Origin: Hyphococcus sp.
Lineage (GTDB): Bacteria; Pseudomonadota; Alphaproteobacteria; Caulobacterales; Parvularculaceae
NCBI GenBank assembly: GCA_021776245.1
Contig: JAJFGF010000053.1
Span: forward strand, 1 to 64,000
Reading direction: 5' to 3'
DNA length: 64,000 nucleotides
A program made the position numbers and the translations under genes. A model generated the notes under the pieces. The model did not search any database. It worked only from the letters and a program-made list of their open reading frames with translations, and was not told the origin of the DNA. Shown here one piece after another: positions 47,689 through 57,428 of the stretch (within the stretch, counting starts at the first letter, position 1; every line of letters begins with the position of its first letter).

Positions 47689-48456
47689 CTAATAGTCGAA
47701 CTGTTCGCGCAAAATCCGCTCATCGAGGGATTGCCCACGGTCGAAAAGCAGCTTCATGGCGATCGACCTGTCTTCTTCGGCAGTAACGGACACCGCGTCT
47801 CGCACTTCGTAATTGTCAGCCACGGCTGATACCGGGCGGTGCTCCGGGTTTTCCGTTTCAATAGTAACGACGGCGTCATGGGGGACCAGGGCCCCCCGCC
47901 AACGGCGCGGCCTGAAGGCGCTGATCGGCGTTAGAGCCAAAAGTTGGGCGTTTATGGGCAAAATCGGCCCATGGGCGGAAAGGTTATAGGCCGTCGATCC
48001 TGCAGGCGTTGATAAAAGGACGCCGTCGCAAATCAGCGATTCCATGCGCACTTTACCGTTGACAATGATTTTCACCCGCGCGCTTTGCCGGGTCTGACGG
48101 AATAACGAGATTTCATTGATCGCTTTGGCGGTTTCCGTCCGGCCGTCGATGGTCTTTGCGGTCATGGTCAGGGGATGAATAACAGCTGCTTCGGCTTCGG
48201 CGATCTTTTCCGCGAGCCCGGCAATATCCTGCGTGTTCATCAAGAATCCGACAGTGCCGCAATTAATTCCATAGACAGGCTTGTCGTCGCTCATATGCGA
48301 CCTGAGGGTTTCCAGCATAAAGCCGTCGCCGCCGATCGCCACGATCACATCGGCCTCGTTCGGCGGGCAGCTGCCATAACGTGTCACAAGCTCGTTGAGC
48401 AACCCCGCCGCCTCAGGCCTGTCGCCCGCCAAAAAAGCAAGATTTTGATGTGTCAT
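47689..48456 (-). CDS. nadK: NAD kinase
   Basis: The 255-residue enzyme phosphorylates NAD to NADP. It has IVAIGGDGFML (GGDG loop), YGINCGTVGFLMN, NEISLFRQ and TPAGSTAYNLSAHGPILP, the family set. The start is placed at the ATG before THQNLAFLAGD, where the family begins; the frame continues 44 codons upstream over the egtB start without recognisable sequence. It is divergent from egtB. Confidence 0.92.
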   Translation of the reverse strand: MTHQNLAFLAGDRPEAAGLLNELVTRYGSCPPNEADVIVAIGGDGFMLETLRSHMSDDKPVYGINCGTVGFLMNTQDIAGLAEKIAEAEAAVIHPLTMTAKTIDGRTETAKAINEISLFRQTRQSARVKIIVNGKVRMESLICDGVLLSTPAGSTAYNLSAHGPILPINAQLLALTPISAFRPRRWRGALVPHDAVVTIETENPEHRPVSAVADNYEVRDAVSVTAEEDRSIAMKLLFDRGQSLDERILREQFDY

Positions 48457-48538
48457 GAGGTTTCTCGCCGCAGTTGGCTTTTGTTGACTGACCGGTATGA
48501 TAAGCGGGCGCGCCCAAGAAAGGAATGCGCTGGACTGT

Positions 48539-49816
48539 ATGGCCTTCGATTCCCCCATCTTGACTGATCGCGCTGCGCTCATTGCCAAATTTAAAATGGT
48601 GCGCGGCGACAGCGAGCGACTTGCTGCGCCGCTGACGCCAGAAGACTGGATGCTGCAGTCGATGCCGGATGCAAGTCCGGTGAAGTGGAATTTGGCGCAT
48701 ACCAGCTGGTTCTACGAAACATTTATCCTCAAGGTTCATGCATCTGAATATAAGGTTTTTCACCCGAAATTCGGCTATCTGTTTAACTCCTATTATAATC
48801 AGGTCGGCAAAATGCATCCGCGTCCCGAGCGTGGATTGTTGTCGCGGCCGACAGCTGAAGAAATTCTCGCTTTTCGCGCTCACGTCGATACCGCGATCGA
48901 AGCGTTTGTTTCAAAGGCGAGTGATCAGGAAATTGACAATATTGCGCCGTTGATGGCGCTCGGTTTTGCCCATGAGCAGCAGCATCAAGAGCTTTTGCTG
49001 ACGGATCTAAAGCACGCGCTTTTTCAAAATCCGTTATTGCCGGCTGTATTCGACGATGTTTCGCCGGACGATGAAACCATTGCTGCGCCCTTGTCCTGGG
49101 AAAACATGGAAGGCGGCTTGTGCGAAATTGGCTGGAATGGCGAGGGTTTTGCTTTTGACAATGAAGGGCCGCGCCACAAGGTTTATCTCCATCCTTTTCA
49201 GTTGGCGAACCGGCCGGTGACAAACGCCGACTATCTTAAATTCATCGATGATGGCGGATACGAAAATCCGAACCACTGGCTTTCCGACGCCTGGGATGCA
49301 GTCAAAAGCGAAAAATGGCGGGCGCCGCTCTATTGGCGCAAAGCCAAAGACGTTTGGCGTGAATATAGCTTGTTTGGCGAACGGCCCATCAATCTGTCAG
49401 CGCCGGTTTGCCACATTAGCTATTTTGAGGCCGCCGCCTATGCGTCATGGGCGGATGCGCGCCTGCCGACGGAATTTGAATGGGAGGCCGCCGCGTCGCT
49501 GTTCCCGCTGGAAGGCCGGTTCCTCGAAGACGGGGCGCCAGCCTCTCCGGCGCCGGGGGCGGGGACTGACCGTCTGCTTCAGCTTTTTGGCGATGTCTGG
49601 GAATGGACCGCGAGCCCTTATGTCGCCTATCCGGGATATGCGCCGCCCGACGGTGCGATCGGTGAATATAACGGCAAGTTTATGTCCGGCCAGATGGTTC
49701 TTAAAGGCGGATCATGCGCAACACCCGCTGAGCATATGCGCGTCAGCTATCGCAACTTCTTTCCGCCGTCGGCGCGCTGGCAGTTTTCAGGCTTCCGGCT
49801 TGCCAGAGATGCGTAA
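48539..49816 (+). CDS. egtB: Hercynylcysteine sulfoxide synthase EgtB-like
   Basis: The 425-residue protein has a DinB_2 domain (residues about 10-160) with iron-binding histidines in WNLAHTSW and AHEQQHQELL, then a formylglycine-generating-enzyme-like domain ending VWEWTASPY, LKGGSCATP, RVSYRNFF and GFRLARD. This is the EgtB architecture: oxygen-dependent joining of hercynine with a thiol in ergothioneine synthesis. No egtD methyltransferase is next to it. The exact start is uncertain: the ATG at 48539 is where the family begins, but AAAGGA is 15 bases away. Confidence 0.85.
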   Translation: MAFDSPILTDRAALIAKFKMVRGDSERLAAPLTPEDWMLQSMPDASPVKWNLAHTSWFYETFILKVHASEYKVFHPKFGYLFNSYYNQVGKMHPRPERGLLSRPTAEEILAFRAHVDTAIEAFVSKASDQEIDNIAPLMALGFAHEQQHQELLLTDLKHALFQNPLLPAVFDDVSPDDETIAAPLSWENMEGGLCEIGWNGEGFAFDNEGPRHKVYLHPFQLANRPVTNADYLKFIDDGGYENPNHWLSDAWDAVKSEKWRAPLYWRKAKDVWREYSLFGERPINLSAPVCHISYFEAAAYASWADARLPTEFEWEAAASLFPLEGRFLEDGAPASPAPGAGTDRLLQLFGDVWEWTASPYVAYPGYAPPDGAIGEYNGKFMSGQMVLKGGSCATPAEHMRVSYRNFFPPSARWQFSGFRLARDA

Positions 49817-49899
49817 CGCCTGAACTGCAATTGACGCATGCGGGAATGCCGGCGTTGGCGTATAGTGTCATCACAAGCCGATAGCCGGGAGATATTTCA

Positions 49900-50733
49900 A
49901 TGAACGCGCAAGCACAAACCGCCGAAGCCGTTGGGCGATCCCCGGGTTTTGATATTCCCGATCCTCTTTGTCTGCCAACGTTGAAGGGCAAGGTGAGCGA
50001 CGAGGAATGGCGCCTGCGCTGTGACCTTGCGGCGACCTACAGGCTTGCCGCGCTCTATGGCTGGGACGATATGATTTTTACGCATATTTCCGTGCGCTGT
50101 CCCGATGACGGCGGCAAAGCGCGGTTTTTGATCAATCCTTACGGCGTGTTTTTTGATGAAATGACCGCAAGTTCGCTGGTCAAAGTTGATATAGACGGAA
50201 ACGTTGCAGCGGAAACGCCGTATTTTTCCAATCCGGCCGGCTTTACGATTCATTCGGCGCTGCATATGTCGCGCGACGACGCGCACGCAGTTCTTCATCT
50301 GCACACGCCCTATGGCGTTGCGGTTTCGGCGCAACAGGGCGGCCTGAAACGCTATTCACAATTTGCCATGGTTGTTCATGATGACGTCGCCTATCATGAC
50401 TATGAAGGCATTGCGACGGACCATGATGAGCGCGCGCGCCTCGTAGCGGATATGGGCAATCATGGTTTTTTGATCCTGCGCAATCACGGCACGCTGACCG
50501 TTGGAAATAACTGCGCCATCGCTTTTTTGCGTATGTATTTTCTGGAGCAAGCCTGCCGCGCACAAATTCTGGCGCAGTCGGACACCAAAGAGCCGCTTGA
50601 AGAGCCGCCGGCAATGGGCGCGAAAGTCATGCAACAGGGCGGGCCGGCATTTGCCGCGGGCATTGGCGATAATCTCGCCTGGCCGGGATTGATCAGAAAG
50701 TTACGCCGCGAAAATCCGGGCTATGACGTTTAA
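49900..50733 (+). CDS. Class II aldolase/adducin-family protein
   Basis: The 277-residue protein has the zinc-binding histidines of the class II aldolase fold in VLHLHTPYG and RNHGTLTVG, with NPYGVFFDEMTASSLVKV upstream. It lacks markers of the sugar-phosphate aldolases FucA or AraD, and resembles the uncharacterised subgroup (residues about 30-250) also found in animal adducins. Substrate is unknown. GGGAG is upstream of the ATG. A strong hairpin follows directly. Confidence 0.85.
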   Translation: MNAQAQTAEAVGRSPGFDIPDPLCLPTLKGKVSDEEWRLRCDLAATYRLAALYGWDDMIFTHISVRCPDDGGKARFLINPYGVFFDEMTASSLVKVDIDGNVAAETPYFSNPAGFTIHSALHMSRDDAHAVLHLHTPYGVAVSAQQGGLKRYSQFAMVVHDDVAYHDYEGIATDHDERARLVADMGNHGFLILRNHGTLTVGNNCAIAFLRMYFLEQACRAQILAQSDTKEPLEEPPAMGAKVMQQGGPAFAAGIGDNLAWPGLIRKLRRENPGYDV

Positions 50734-50734
50734 C

Positions 50735-50772
50735 GCCAAAGCGTAAAATGAACTGCTCATTTTCACTTTGGC
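50735..50772. terminator. Hairpin between convergent genes
   Basis: Outer arms GCCAAAG/CTTTGGC and inner arms AAAATGA/TCATTTT form a long stem with a five-base loop directly after the aldolase stop. No run of T follows, although the stem itself carries TTTT. It faces a convergent gene and may end transcription from either side. Confidence 0.45.
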
Positions 50773-50898
50773 AAGGCCGCCGTTCCTAGGGACATTTTTT
50801 GGCCGCCGCGCGTTCGAAAGTTCCCGCCTTACGGCGCGAAAGCCCGCGTCGCGCCAAACGCCCATCGGTCATTCTTTTTGACCGTTGGCAGGGTCGGC

Positions 50899-51384
50899 TC
50901 AGGGCTGCAGCGTTTTTAGATAAGCGATAAGATTGGCGCGCTTTTGCGCATCGCGCTGACCCGGATAAGCCATCCGGTTCCTGCTGACGAGTTTTTGCGG
51001 GTTTTCTATAAATGCGTCCAGCGTTGCATCGTCCCACACCAGACCGGACTCGATTAACGCGCGGGAATAGGCGAACCCGTCGCGTTGCCCCGCCGGCTGT
51101 CCATAGACGCCGAAAAGATTGGGCCCGACACGTGCAGCCTCTCCCTCGCGGGCCGAATGGCACACGGCGCAGGCGCCAAATTCCTTGCGCCCGAGTTCAG
51201 CCGGGTCGGCCGCTGGCGGCGGGCTCTCGGCGACTGATTCGTTTGGCGCTGTCGTTTCGGCGGCGGCCGTTTCCACCGGCGCTGATGGCGCGGCCGGCTG
51301 AGCGGCCTCTTTTTCCGCTGGCGGGCGCTCATTGCTGCAGGCGGCAAGGAGGAGGGCGGCGGCGATGGCGAGATGTGTTTTCAT
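50899..51384 (-). CDS. Lipoprotein c-type cytochrome
   Basis: The 161-residue protein starts with a lipoprotein signal (LLLAACSNE lipobox), followed by an Ala/Pro/Glu-rich linker (about residues 20-60) and a class I cytochrome c domain with one heme motif CAVCH and a likely axial Met in RMAYPGQ. LGRKEFGACAVCHS is the usual context. It is expected to sit on the outer face of the inner membrane or on the outer membrane as an electron carrier. Partner unknown; the Ccm genes elsewhere in the window would mature it. Confidence 0.85.
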   Translation of the reverse strand: MKTHLAIAAALLLAACSNERPPAEKEAAQPAAPSAPVETAAAETTAPNESVAESPPPAADPAELGRKEFGACAVCHSAREGEAARVGPNLFGVYGQPAGQRDGFAYSRALIESGLVWDDATLDAFIENPQKLVSRNRMAYPGQRDAQKRANLIAYLKTLQP

Positions 51385-51461
51385 AGGGCTCTTTTAACAA
51401 TTTGCGCGTTATTGGCCAGCCTCTAGTCAGAGCGTTTGTTATGGGATATCGAGTGCGCCGC

Positions 51462-51537
51462 GCCGCAATAGCTCAGCTGGTAGAGCACCTGATTTGTAAT
51501 CAGGGGGTCGGGAGTTCGAGCCTCTCTTGCGGCACCA
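51462..51537 (+). tRNA. tRNA-Thr (anticodon TGT)
   Basis: The 76-base gene has acceptor arms GCCGCAA and TTGCGGC, D-stem GCTC, anticodon stem CCTGA/TCAGG with loop TTTGTAA (anticodon TGT at 51495-51497), T arm with TTCGAGC, discriminator A and an encoded CCA end. It reads ACA and other ACN codons by wobble. Confidence 0.97.
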
Positions 51538-51571
51538 TTTTTTCTTTCGGGGACCCAGGAAGGCCTAGAGA

Positions 51572-52810
51572 TTGTCTGCAACAATCCTCAGCTCTGGATG
51601 CGTTGTAATCGTCGGAGCTGGACACGCCGCCGGCCAGGCCTGCGCCAGTCTGCGCCAGGAAGGCTGGCAAGGCCGCATCGTCCTGATCGGCGACGAACCT
51701 TATCTGCCCTATCAGCGGCCGCCTCTGTCAAAGAAGTTTTTGCAGGGCGAATTCGAAGAAAGCCGTTTATTCGTCAAACCGGAAGCGTTCTATCAACAGC
51801 AAAATATCGAATGCCATCTGGGCGCCCGGGCCGTTCGAATTGATCGCGACAAGCGCCAGGTTGCAACCGAAGCCGGCGATTTCATTGATTTTGATCGCCT
51901 GATCATCGCAACGGGCGCGGCGCCGCGAAAAATTTCCATCCCCGGAATTGAGGCTGACGGCGTTTGTGAATTGCGCACCATGCGCGACGCGCTGGATCTA
52001 CGCGCGCGGCTTTCTGAAAAAAGCAAACTTGTCATCATTGGCGCTGGCTATATCGGCCTCGAAGTCGCGGCGACGGCGCGCGCGCTTGGGACGTCTGTGA
52101 CAATAGTTGAATCGGCCGACCGGGTTCTCTCGCGCGTTACGGGACCGGAGATGTCGCGCTTTTTTCAAAACCTGCATCATGAGCAAGGCGTCGATATCCG
52201 GCTTGGCGAAACAATTGCCGGTTTTGAAACGCAAGACGGCATCCTCACCGGTTGCCGTCTTTCAACCGGTGAGATTTTACCAGCGTCAATTGCTGTCATC
52301 GGCATTGGGGTCACGCCGAATGTAAATATCGCGGAACAGGCGGCTTTGCCGGTTGAAAATGGGATTGTCGTTGACGAATATGCGCGTACGATCGATCCGC
52401 AGATTTATGCAATCGGCGATTGTTCCAATCATCCAAGCGAACTGCTCGGTCGGCGCCTTAGATTGGAGTCTGTGCCAAATGCGCTTGAACAAGGCAAAAC
52501 TGCTGCTGCGGCGATTTGCGGTAAAGATAAGCCTTATGATCAGGCGCCGTGGTTTTGGTCCGATCAATATGATGTAAAACTGCAAACCGCCGGCCTGTGT
52601 GAGGGGTATGACCAGTTGCTGTTTCGGGGCGATCCAGCGGCGCGCAAATTTTCGGCGTCATATCTAAAAGGCGACGTTCTGATTGCAATTGATGCGGTGA
52701 ACAGTCCCGCAGATTTTCTGCCGGCGAAAAAATTGATTGCGGACAGGGCGCAAATCAATCGCGCCAAATTCGACGATCCGGAAATCCCGTATAAGGATTG
52801 TTTTGAATAA
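51572..52810 (+). CDS. FAD-dependent ferredoxin/rubredoxin reductase-type oxidoreductase
   Basis: The 412-residue protein has an N-terminal FAD site (VVIVGAGHAAGQACASLR), YQRPPLSKKFL, the second dinucleotide site (VIIGAGYIGLEVAATARALG) and IYAIGDCSNH, with the C-terminal reductase domain (WFWSDQYDVKLQTAG). This matches NADH-dependent reductases that serve ferredoxins of dioxygenases and P450 systems, such as PuxR/CamA-type enzymes. No cytochrome P450 or ferredoxin gene is adjacent. The start is a TTG with AGGAAGG upstream; no ATG fits. Confidence 0.9.
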   Translation: MSATILSSGCVVIVGAGHAAGQACASLRQEGWQGRIVLIGDEPYLPYQRPPLSKKFLQGEFEESRLFVKPEAFYQQQNIECHLGARAVRIDRDKRQVATEAGDFIDFDRLIIATGAAPRKISIPGIEADGVCELRTMRDALDLRARLSEKSKLVIIGAGYIGLEVAATARALGTSVTIVESADRVLSRVTGPEMSRFFQNLHHEQGVDIRLGETIAGFETQDGILTGCRLSTGEILPASIAVIGIGVTPNVNIAEQAALPVENGIVVDEYARTIDPQIYAIGDCSNHPSELLGRRLRLESVPNALEQGKTAAAAICGKDKPYDQAPWFWSDQYDVKLQTAGLCEGYDQLLFRGDPAARKFSASYLKGDVLIAIDAVNSPADFLPAKKLIADRAQINRAKFDDPEIPYKDCFE

Positions 52811-53232
52811 TCCGCATCCCGCAATATGTGTTGCGCCTGTTGCCATATCCTTCGTGTTGCTTGCCATATGGCGGCAAAAGGATAGGCCTGCAAAAACGTT
52901 GCAGCACAGGATGTCTCACGACATTGTTATCGCCTGCCGCATCACAATCAGCAAAACAAGAAACTTCGTTGAATCAAAAGGCTTTCACAGTGCAAATGCC
53001 CATGCAATTGGTTCGACAAGTCCCGATTTTTCCAGTGTCAGGCTCGCCTGACGTCGGATGCTGGTTCCAACAATTGAGGGTGGTTGCCTTATGGATGTCA
53101 TAAGTGACGCCTCGCAAATTAATGCTCGGATCGGCTCTCGGTTGGGGATGATCCCTTCTTGCGAATAACAAAAAATGATTTGCGGCGGGTGAGGCTAATG
53201 TTGCAAAGTTCAATTTGCTCAAAGGGGGGCAT
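52811..53232. other. Gap with no convincing gene
   Basis: Small frames here (for example 52737-53051 and 52974-53354) overlap each other or neighbouring genes, have no ribosome-binding site and show no known motif. The base composition is more mixed than in neighbouring genes. No tRNA or clear hairpin was noted. The AAAGGGGGG ribosome-binding site of the next gene lies at its end. Confidence 0.5.
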
Positions 53233-53994
53233 ATGAATTCGTCTCGTAAGTTTTCGAACCTGGTTGCCGCCATTGCATTGCCAATCGCCATTTTGTTAAG
53301 CGGCATTTCCGCCTCCGCCCAGAAACTTGAAGCATCTGAAGGCGTACTGCTCACCGGTAGAGGTGAGGCGGGTAAACCAGCGATTGTCCTTGCCCATGAT
53401 TGGTTTGGCGATACGCCCTATTATCGAGAATTTGCGTCGCGATTGGTCGAACAAGGATATACTGTGATTGCGTCGGACTTGTATAAGGGAAACCCCGGGG
53501 CAAGCGACCATGCTGGAGCCTGGGAAAGGCTGCAGAAGCTTACTAAAGAACACGCCGCTGCGGTTCTCGACAGAAATATTGAATTAGCCGCCAGTCAATC
53601 CGAAAAAGTTATCATTATTGGGTTCAGCGCAGGTGCGCCTCACGCATTTGATGCAGCCAGTCGAAATGGCGATATAGTCGATGCGTCGGTTGTATTTTAC
53701 AGCACGGTCGCGACAGATGAAGATACGCTGTCTAATTTGGGCGGCCCGGTTTTGGCAATCTATGGATCAAAAGACGGGCTCCATGGAAAACTGAGCGCCG
53801 CGGAAACCGCCGCCCAACTCTCAGAAGCTGCGGACGCGGCTGGCGCTGCTGCTGAAATTCACATCTATCCGGGCGCGGCGCATGCGTTCGCACAACCGCT
53901 CTTCAATGCCGGAAAAACCTATGATCCGGTTGCGGCAAACTCCGCATGGAATGTGACGCTCGATTTTATTTCGCGCATCGAGGAGACGGAATAA
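53233..53994 (+). CDS. Secreted dienelactone hydrolase-family protein
   Basis: The 253-residue alpha/beta hydrolase has a signal peptide (ISASAQ) and motifs of the dienelactone hydrolase family: AHDWFGDTPYYREFA, SDLYKG, nucleophile elbow GFSAGAPHAF, Asp in YGSKDGLH and His in AAHAFAQP. Most family members have Cys in place of the elbow Ser; here it is Ser. The export signal is also unusual for the cytosolic DLH enzymes. Substrate is not predictable. The ATG follows AAAGGGGGG. Confidence 0.83.
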   Translation: MNSSRKFSNLVAAIALPIAILLSGISASAQKLEASEGVLLTGRGEAGKPAIVLAHDWFGDTPYYREFASRLVEQGYTVIASDLYKGNPGASDHAGAWERLQKLTKEHAAAVLDRNIELAASQSEKVIIIGFSAGAPHAFDAASRNGDIVDASVVFYSTVATDEDTLSNLGGPVLAIYGSKDGLHGKLSAAETAAQLSEAADAAGAAAEIHIYPGAAHAFAQPLFNAGKTYDPVAANSAWNVTLDFISRIEETE

Positions 53995-54061
53995 TCTCTA
54001 TTGGCAATCGATGTCGTCCGAGGAAAAGGCGTCGATGAAAAAAACCTGGGTCCATACAGCA

Positions 54062-54090
54062 AAACCAGCCGCGACGCGGCCGGTTTCTTG
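54062..54090. terminator. Terminator between convergent hydrolase and dps genes
   Basis: AAACC-GCCG and CGGC-GGTTT arms with a single mismatch form a short stable stem. TTTCTTGCTTTC follows on the plus strand; on the minus strand a TTTTGCTGT tract follows. It lies 68 bases after the hydrolase and 27 bases beyond the dps stop, so it could serve both. Confidence 0.6.
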
Positions 54091-54116
54091 CTTTCGTTTG
54101 CTAAAAAGACTGCAGC

Positions 54117-54590
54117 TTATTGCGTTAGCGATCGCAGCATCCAGGCCGTTTTTTCGTGTGTTTGAATGCGTATTGTAAAAAGATCCGCGCTCGCTGCATC
54201 GCCGGCTTCTTCGGCTGTCGACAGGCCTTCACGTGCGCGCCGCACAAGTGTCTCATGTCCATCGAGCAAATTCTCGATCATCGTTGTCGCCGATGGCGGC
54301 GTTTCGTCCGCATTGTCGATCGCAGAAAGTTCTGAAAGCGCTTTGCCGCTGGACGGTGCAAAAACGCCAAGCGCGCGAACCCGTTCGGCGATTTCATCGA
54401 GCGCTGTCCACATTTCGCGATATTGTTCTTCGAACATGATGTGCAGGGTGTGAAATTGCGGTCCGGTCACATTCCAATGATAGGCGTGGGTTTTCATATA
54501 AAGCGCATAAGTGTCCGCGAGGGTTGCGTTCAGTGAAGCAGCCACAGAAGTCCGCACATTTTCGTCGAGCCCGATATTCAAACTATTCAT
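54117..54590 (-). CDS. dps: Dps-family DNA-binding/ferritin-like protein
   Basis: The 157-residue protein forms ferritin-like dodecamers that oxidise iron with peroxide and protect DNA. The ferroxidase residues appear in YHWNVTGPQFHTLHIMFEEQ and MWTALDEIAERVRALG. The lengths and helices match Dps. The ATG chosen has GAGGAGGA at the right distance; an ATG five codons upstream overlaps that site. Terminator follows. Confidence 0.92.
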   Translation of the reverse strand: MNSLNIGLDENVRTSVAASLNATLADTYALYMKTHAYHWNVTGPQFHTLHIMFEEQYREMWTALDEIAERVRALGVFAPSSGKALSELSAIDNADETPPSATTMIENLLDGHETLVRRAREGLSTAEEAGDAASADLFTIRIQTHEKTAWMLRSLTQ

Positions 54591-54705
54591 GTCATTCCTC
54601 CTCATTGAGACAAATCAGTTGTTGCACGGGATATAGGATGTGAGCCTAGTTCAATCAAATTGATAATACAGAACATTTAATTCGATTTAATCGATACAGA
54701 TGGCA

Positions 54706-56058
<1,353 letters not shown>

Positions 56059-56255
56059 TTATAGGGGTGATTTGCCCGGGAAGTCTCCCACGGAAGTTCC
56101 CCATGAATCTTAGGATGAAGCCACATCTCATTGAAACTATTTGATTTTATAGAAATACTATTGATCTGCTGAATCGTGTAAAATGATACAAGTTTGAGTA
56201 TCAGTCTTTGGCCGACTGTGGTTTCATAGACCGTCGATGGCGCGAAGGAGAGAGC

Positions 56256-57338
56256 ATGATTGCGGAATTGCAGACGGCAATTTCGAATGTTCCTAGTCGA
56301 AAGGCCCGATTAAAAGGGCTCACGCAAGTCGAAGCCGTCAAAATCAAAGTCGAGCGGGCTGCGCTTTTGTTTCGAGGCGCTCCAATTGCTATTGGATTGA
56401 GCGCAGTGAACGCCGCTATCACTGCGGCGGTCGCCTGGTCCGATATTGATCGCACCATATTGTTGAGTTGGACAGCTGCGGTTTTGATTTTCGCCAGTCT
56501 TCGCGCAGCCGTTTGGCTGCGGTTCAGGGTGGGCGGCACCTCGGGCCGTAATCTGTCGCGTTTTGCGCGCTTCCATGTGTTTGCCATGGCGGTGAACGGC
56601 GCATTATGGGGCGCCCTTGGACCGATCTTTGCCATACACGGGATGATCGATCATGCGTTCCTGCCATTCGTTGTTGCAGGGACGGCGGCGGGCGCCATTG
56701 TTTCAGCGGGCGCCTCCTGGCGCGCTGCGCTGGCTTTCACGGTGCCGGCGCTATTGCCGCTGGCAGTGGTTTATGCGCTGGCGGCGGGTTCCGACGGTTT
56801 GGCGATCGCCGGTGTTGTAACGCTTTATGCAATGGCAATGGCGTTTCTCGCCATGACGACGCAGCGGATGATTGACCGTTCCATTCTTCTTCACACGAAG
56901 AATGAAAAGCTTTTTTCGGCGCTCCGAAAAAAGGTCGATGAGGCGCATGTCGCCGAACAGCGCTATCGGGCGCTTGTTGAATCGTCGCAGGATGTGACAA
57001 TTATCTTTTCGCCTGACGGGCGCATCACCTATGCCAGCCCGTCTGTTGAAAAAGCGTTGGGAGCGCCATCTCAATTAATGATCGGCATGACCACAAAGCA
57101 TATTGTCCACCCGGATGATTTTCCGCTTTTCCGCGCTGTTGGCGAGAAATCACTGTCAAAACTGGGAGAAGTGGTGTCCTTGCCCCATGTCTGCATGCGC
57201 GGCGCCGACAATGGCGCATTTGTCGCGCTAAGCGGGCGGCTCACCAACATGCTTTATGTTCCGGGCGTAGAGGGCTTTGTCTTTAATGGCGGGCTCCTTG
57301 CGGAACAAGACGCCCGGCATATTCACGCCGCAGAATAA
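56256..57338 (+). CDS. Membrane PAS-domain protein without an output domain
   Basis: The 360-residue protein has about six or seven membrane helices (residues about 35-220), a short coiled linker, and one PAS domain (residues about 245-345; ALVESSQDVTIIFSPDGRITY, HPDDFPLF). Similar membrane-PAS modules normally lead into a histidine kinase or GGDEF domain, but this one stops right after the PAS fold at AEQDARHIHAAE. The stop is a normal TAA. Whether it is a truncated signalling protein or a free-standing sensor is undecided. Ribosome-binding site AAGGAG precedes the ATG; a frame 16 codons longer has none. Confidence 0.7.
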   Translation: MIAELQTAISNVPSRKARLKGLTQVEAVKIKVERAALLFRGAPIAIGLSAVNAAITAAVAWSDIDRTILLSWTAAVLIFASLRAAVWLRFRVGGTSGRNLSRFARFHVFAMAVNGALWGALGPIFAIHGMIDHAFLPFVVAGTAAGAIVSAGASWRAALAFTVPALLPLAVVYALAAGSDGLAIAGVVTLYAMAMAFLAMTTQRMIDRSILLHTKNEKLFSALRKKVDEAHVAEQRYRALVESSQDVTIIFSPDGRITYASPSVEKALGAPSQLMIGMTTKHIVHPDDFPLFRAVGEKSLSKLGEVVSLPHVCMRGADNGAFVALSGRLTNMLYVPGVEGFVFNGGLLAEQDARHIHAAE

Positions 57339-57428
57339 TACGCCTTTTTACGTGTGCCTGCGCGCCGCTATTTCCCGCGGTGATCTATTGATTTAAGCCG
57401 GAGAGAGCGAAAGACGCGAGGCGCGCCA

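Noticed and set aside
52737-53354. Small ORFs between the reductase and the hydrolase
   Set aside because: Mutually overlapping, no ribosome-binding sites, no motifs.
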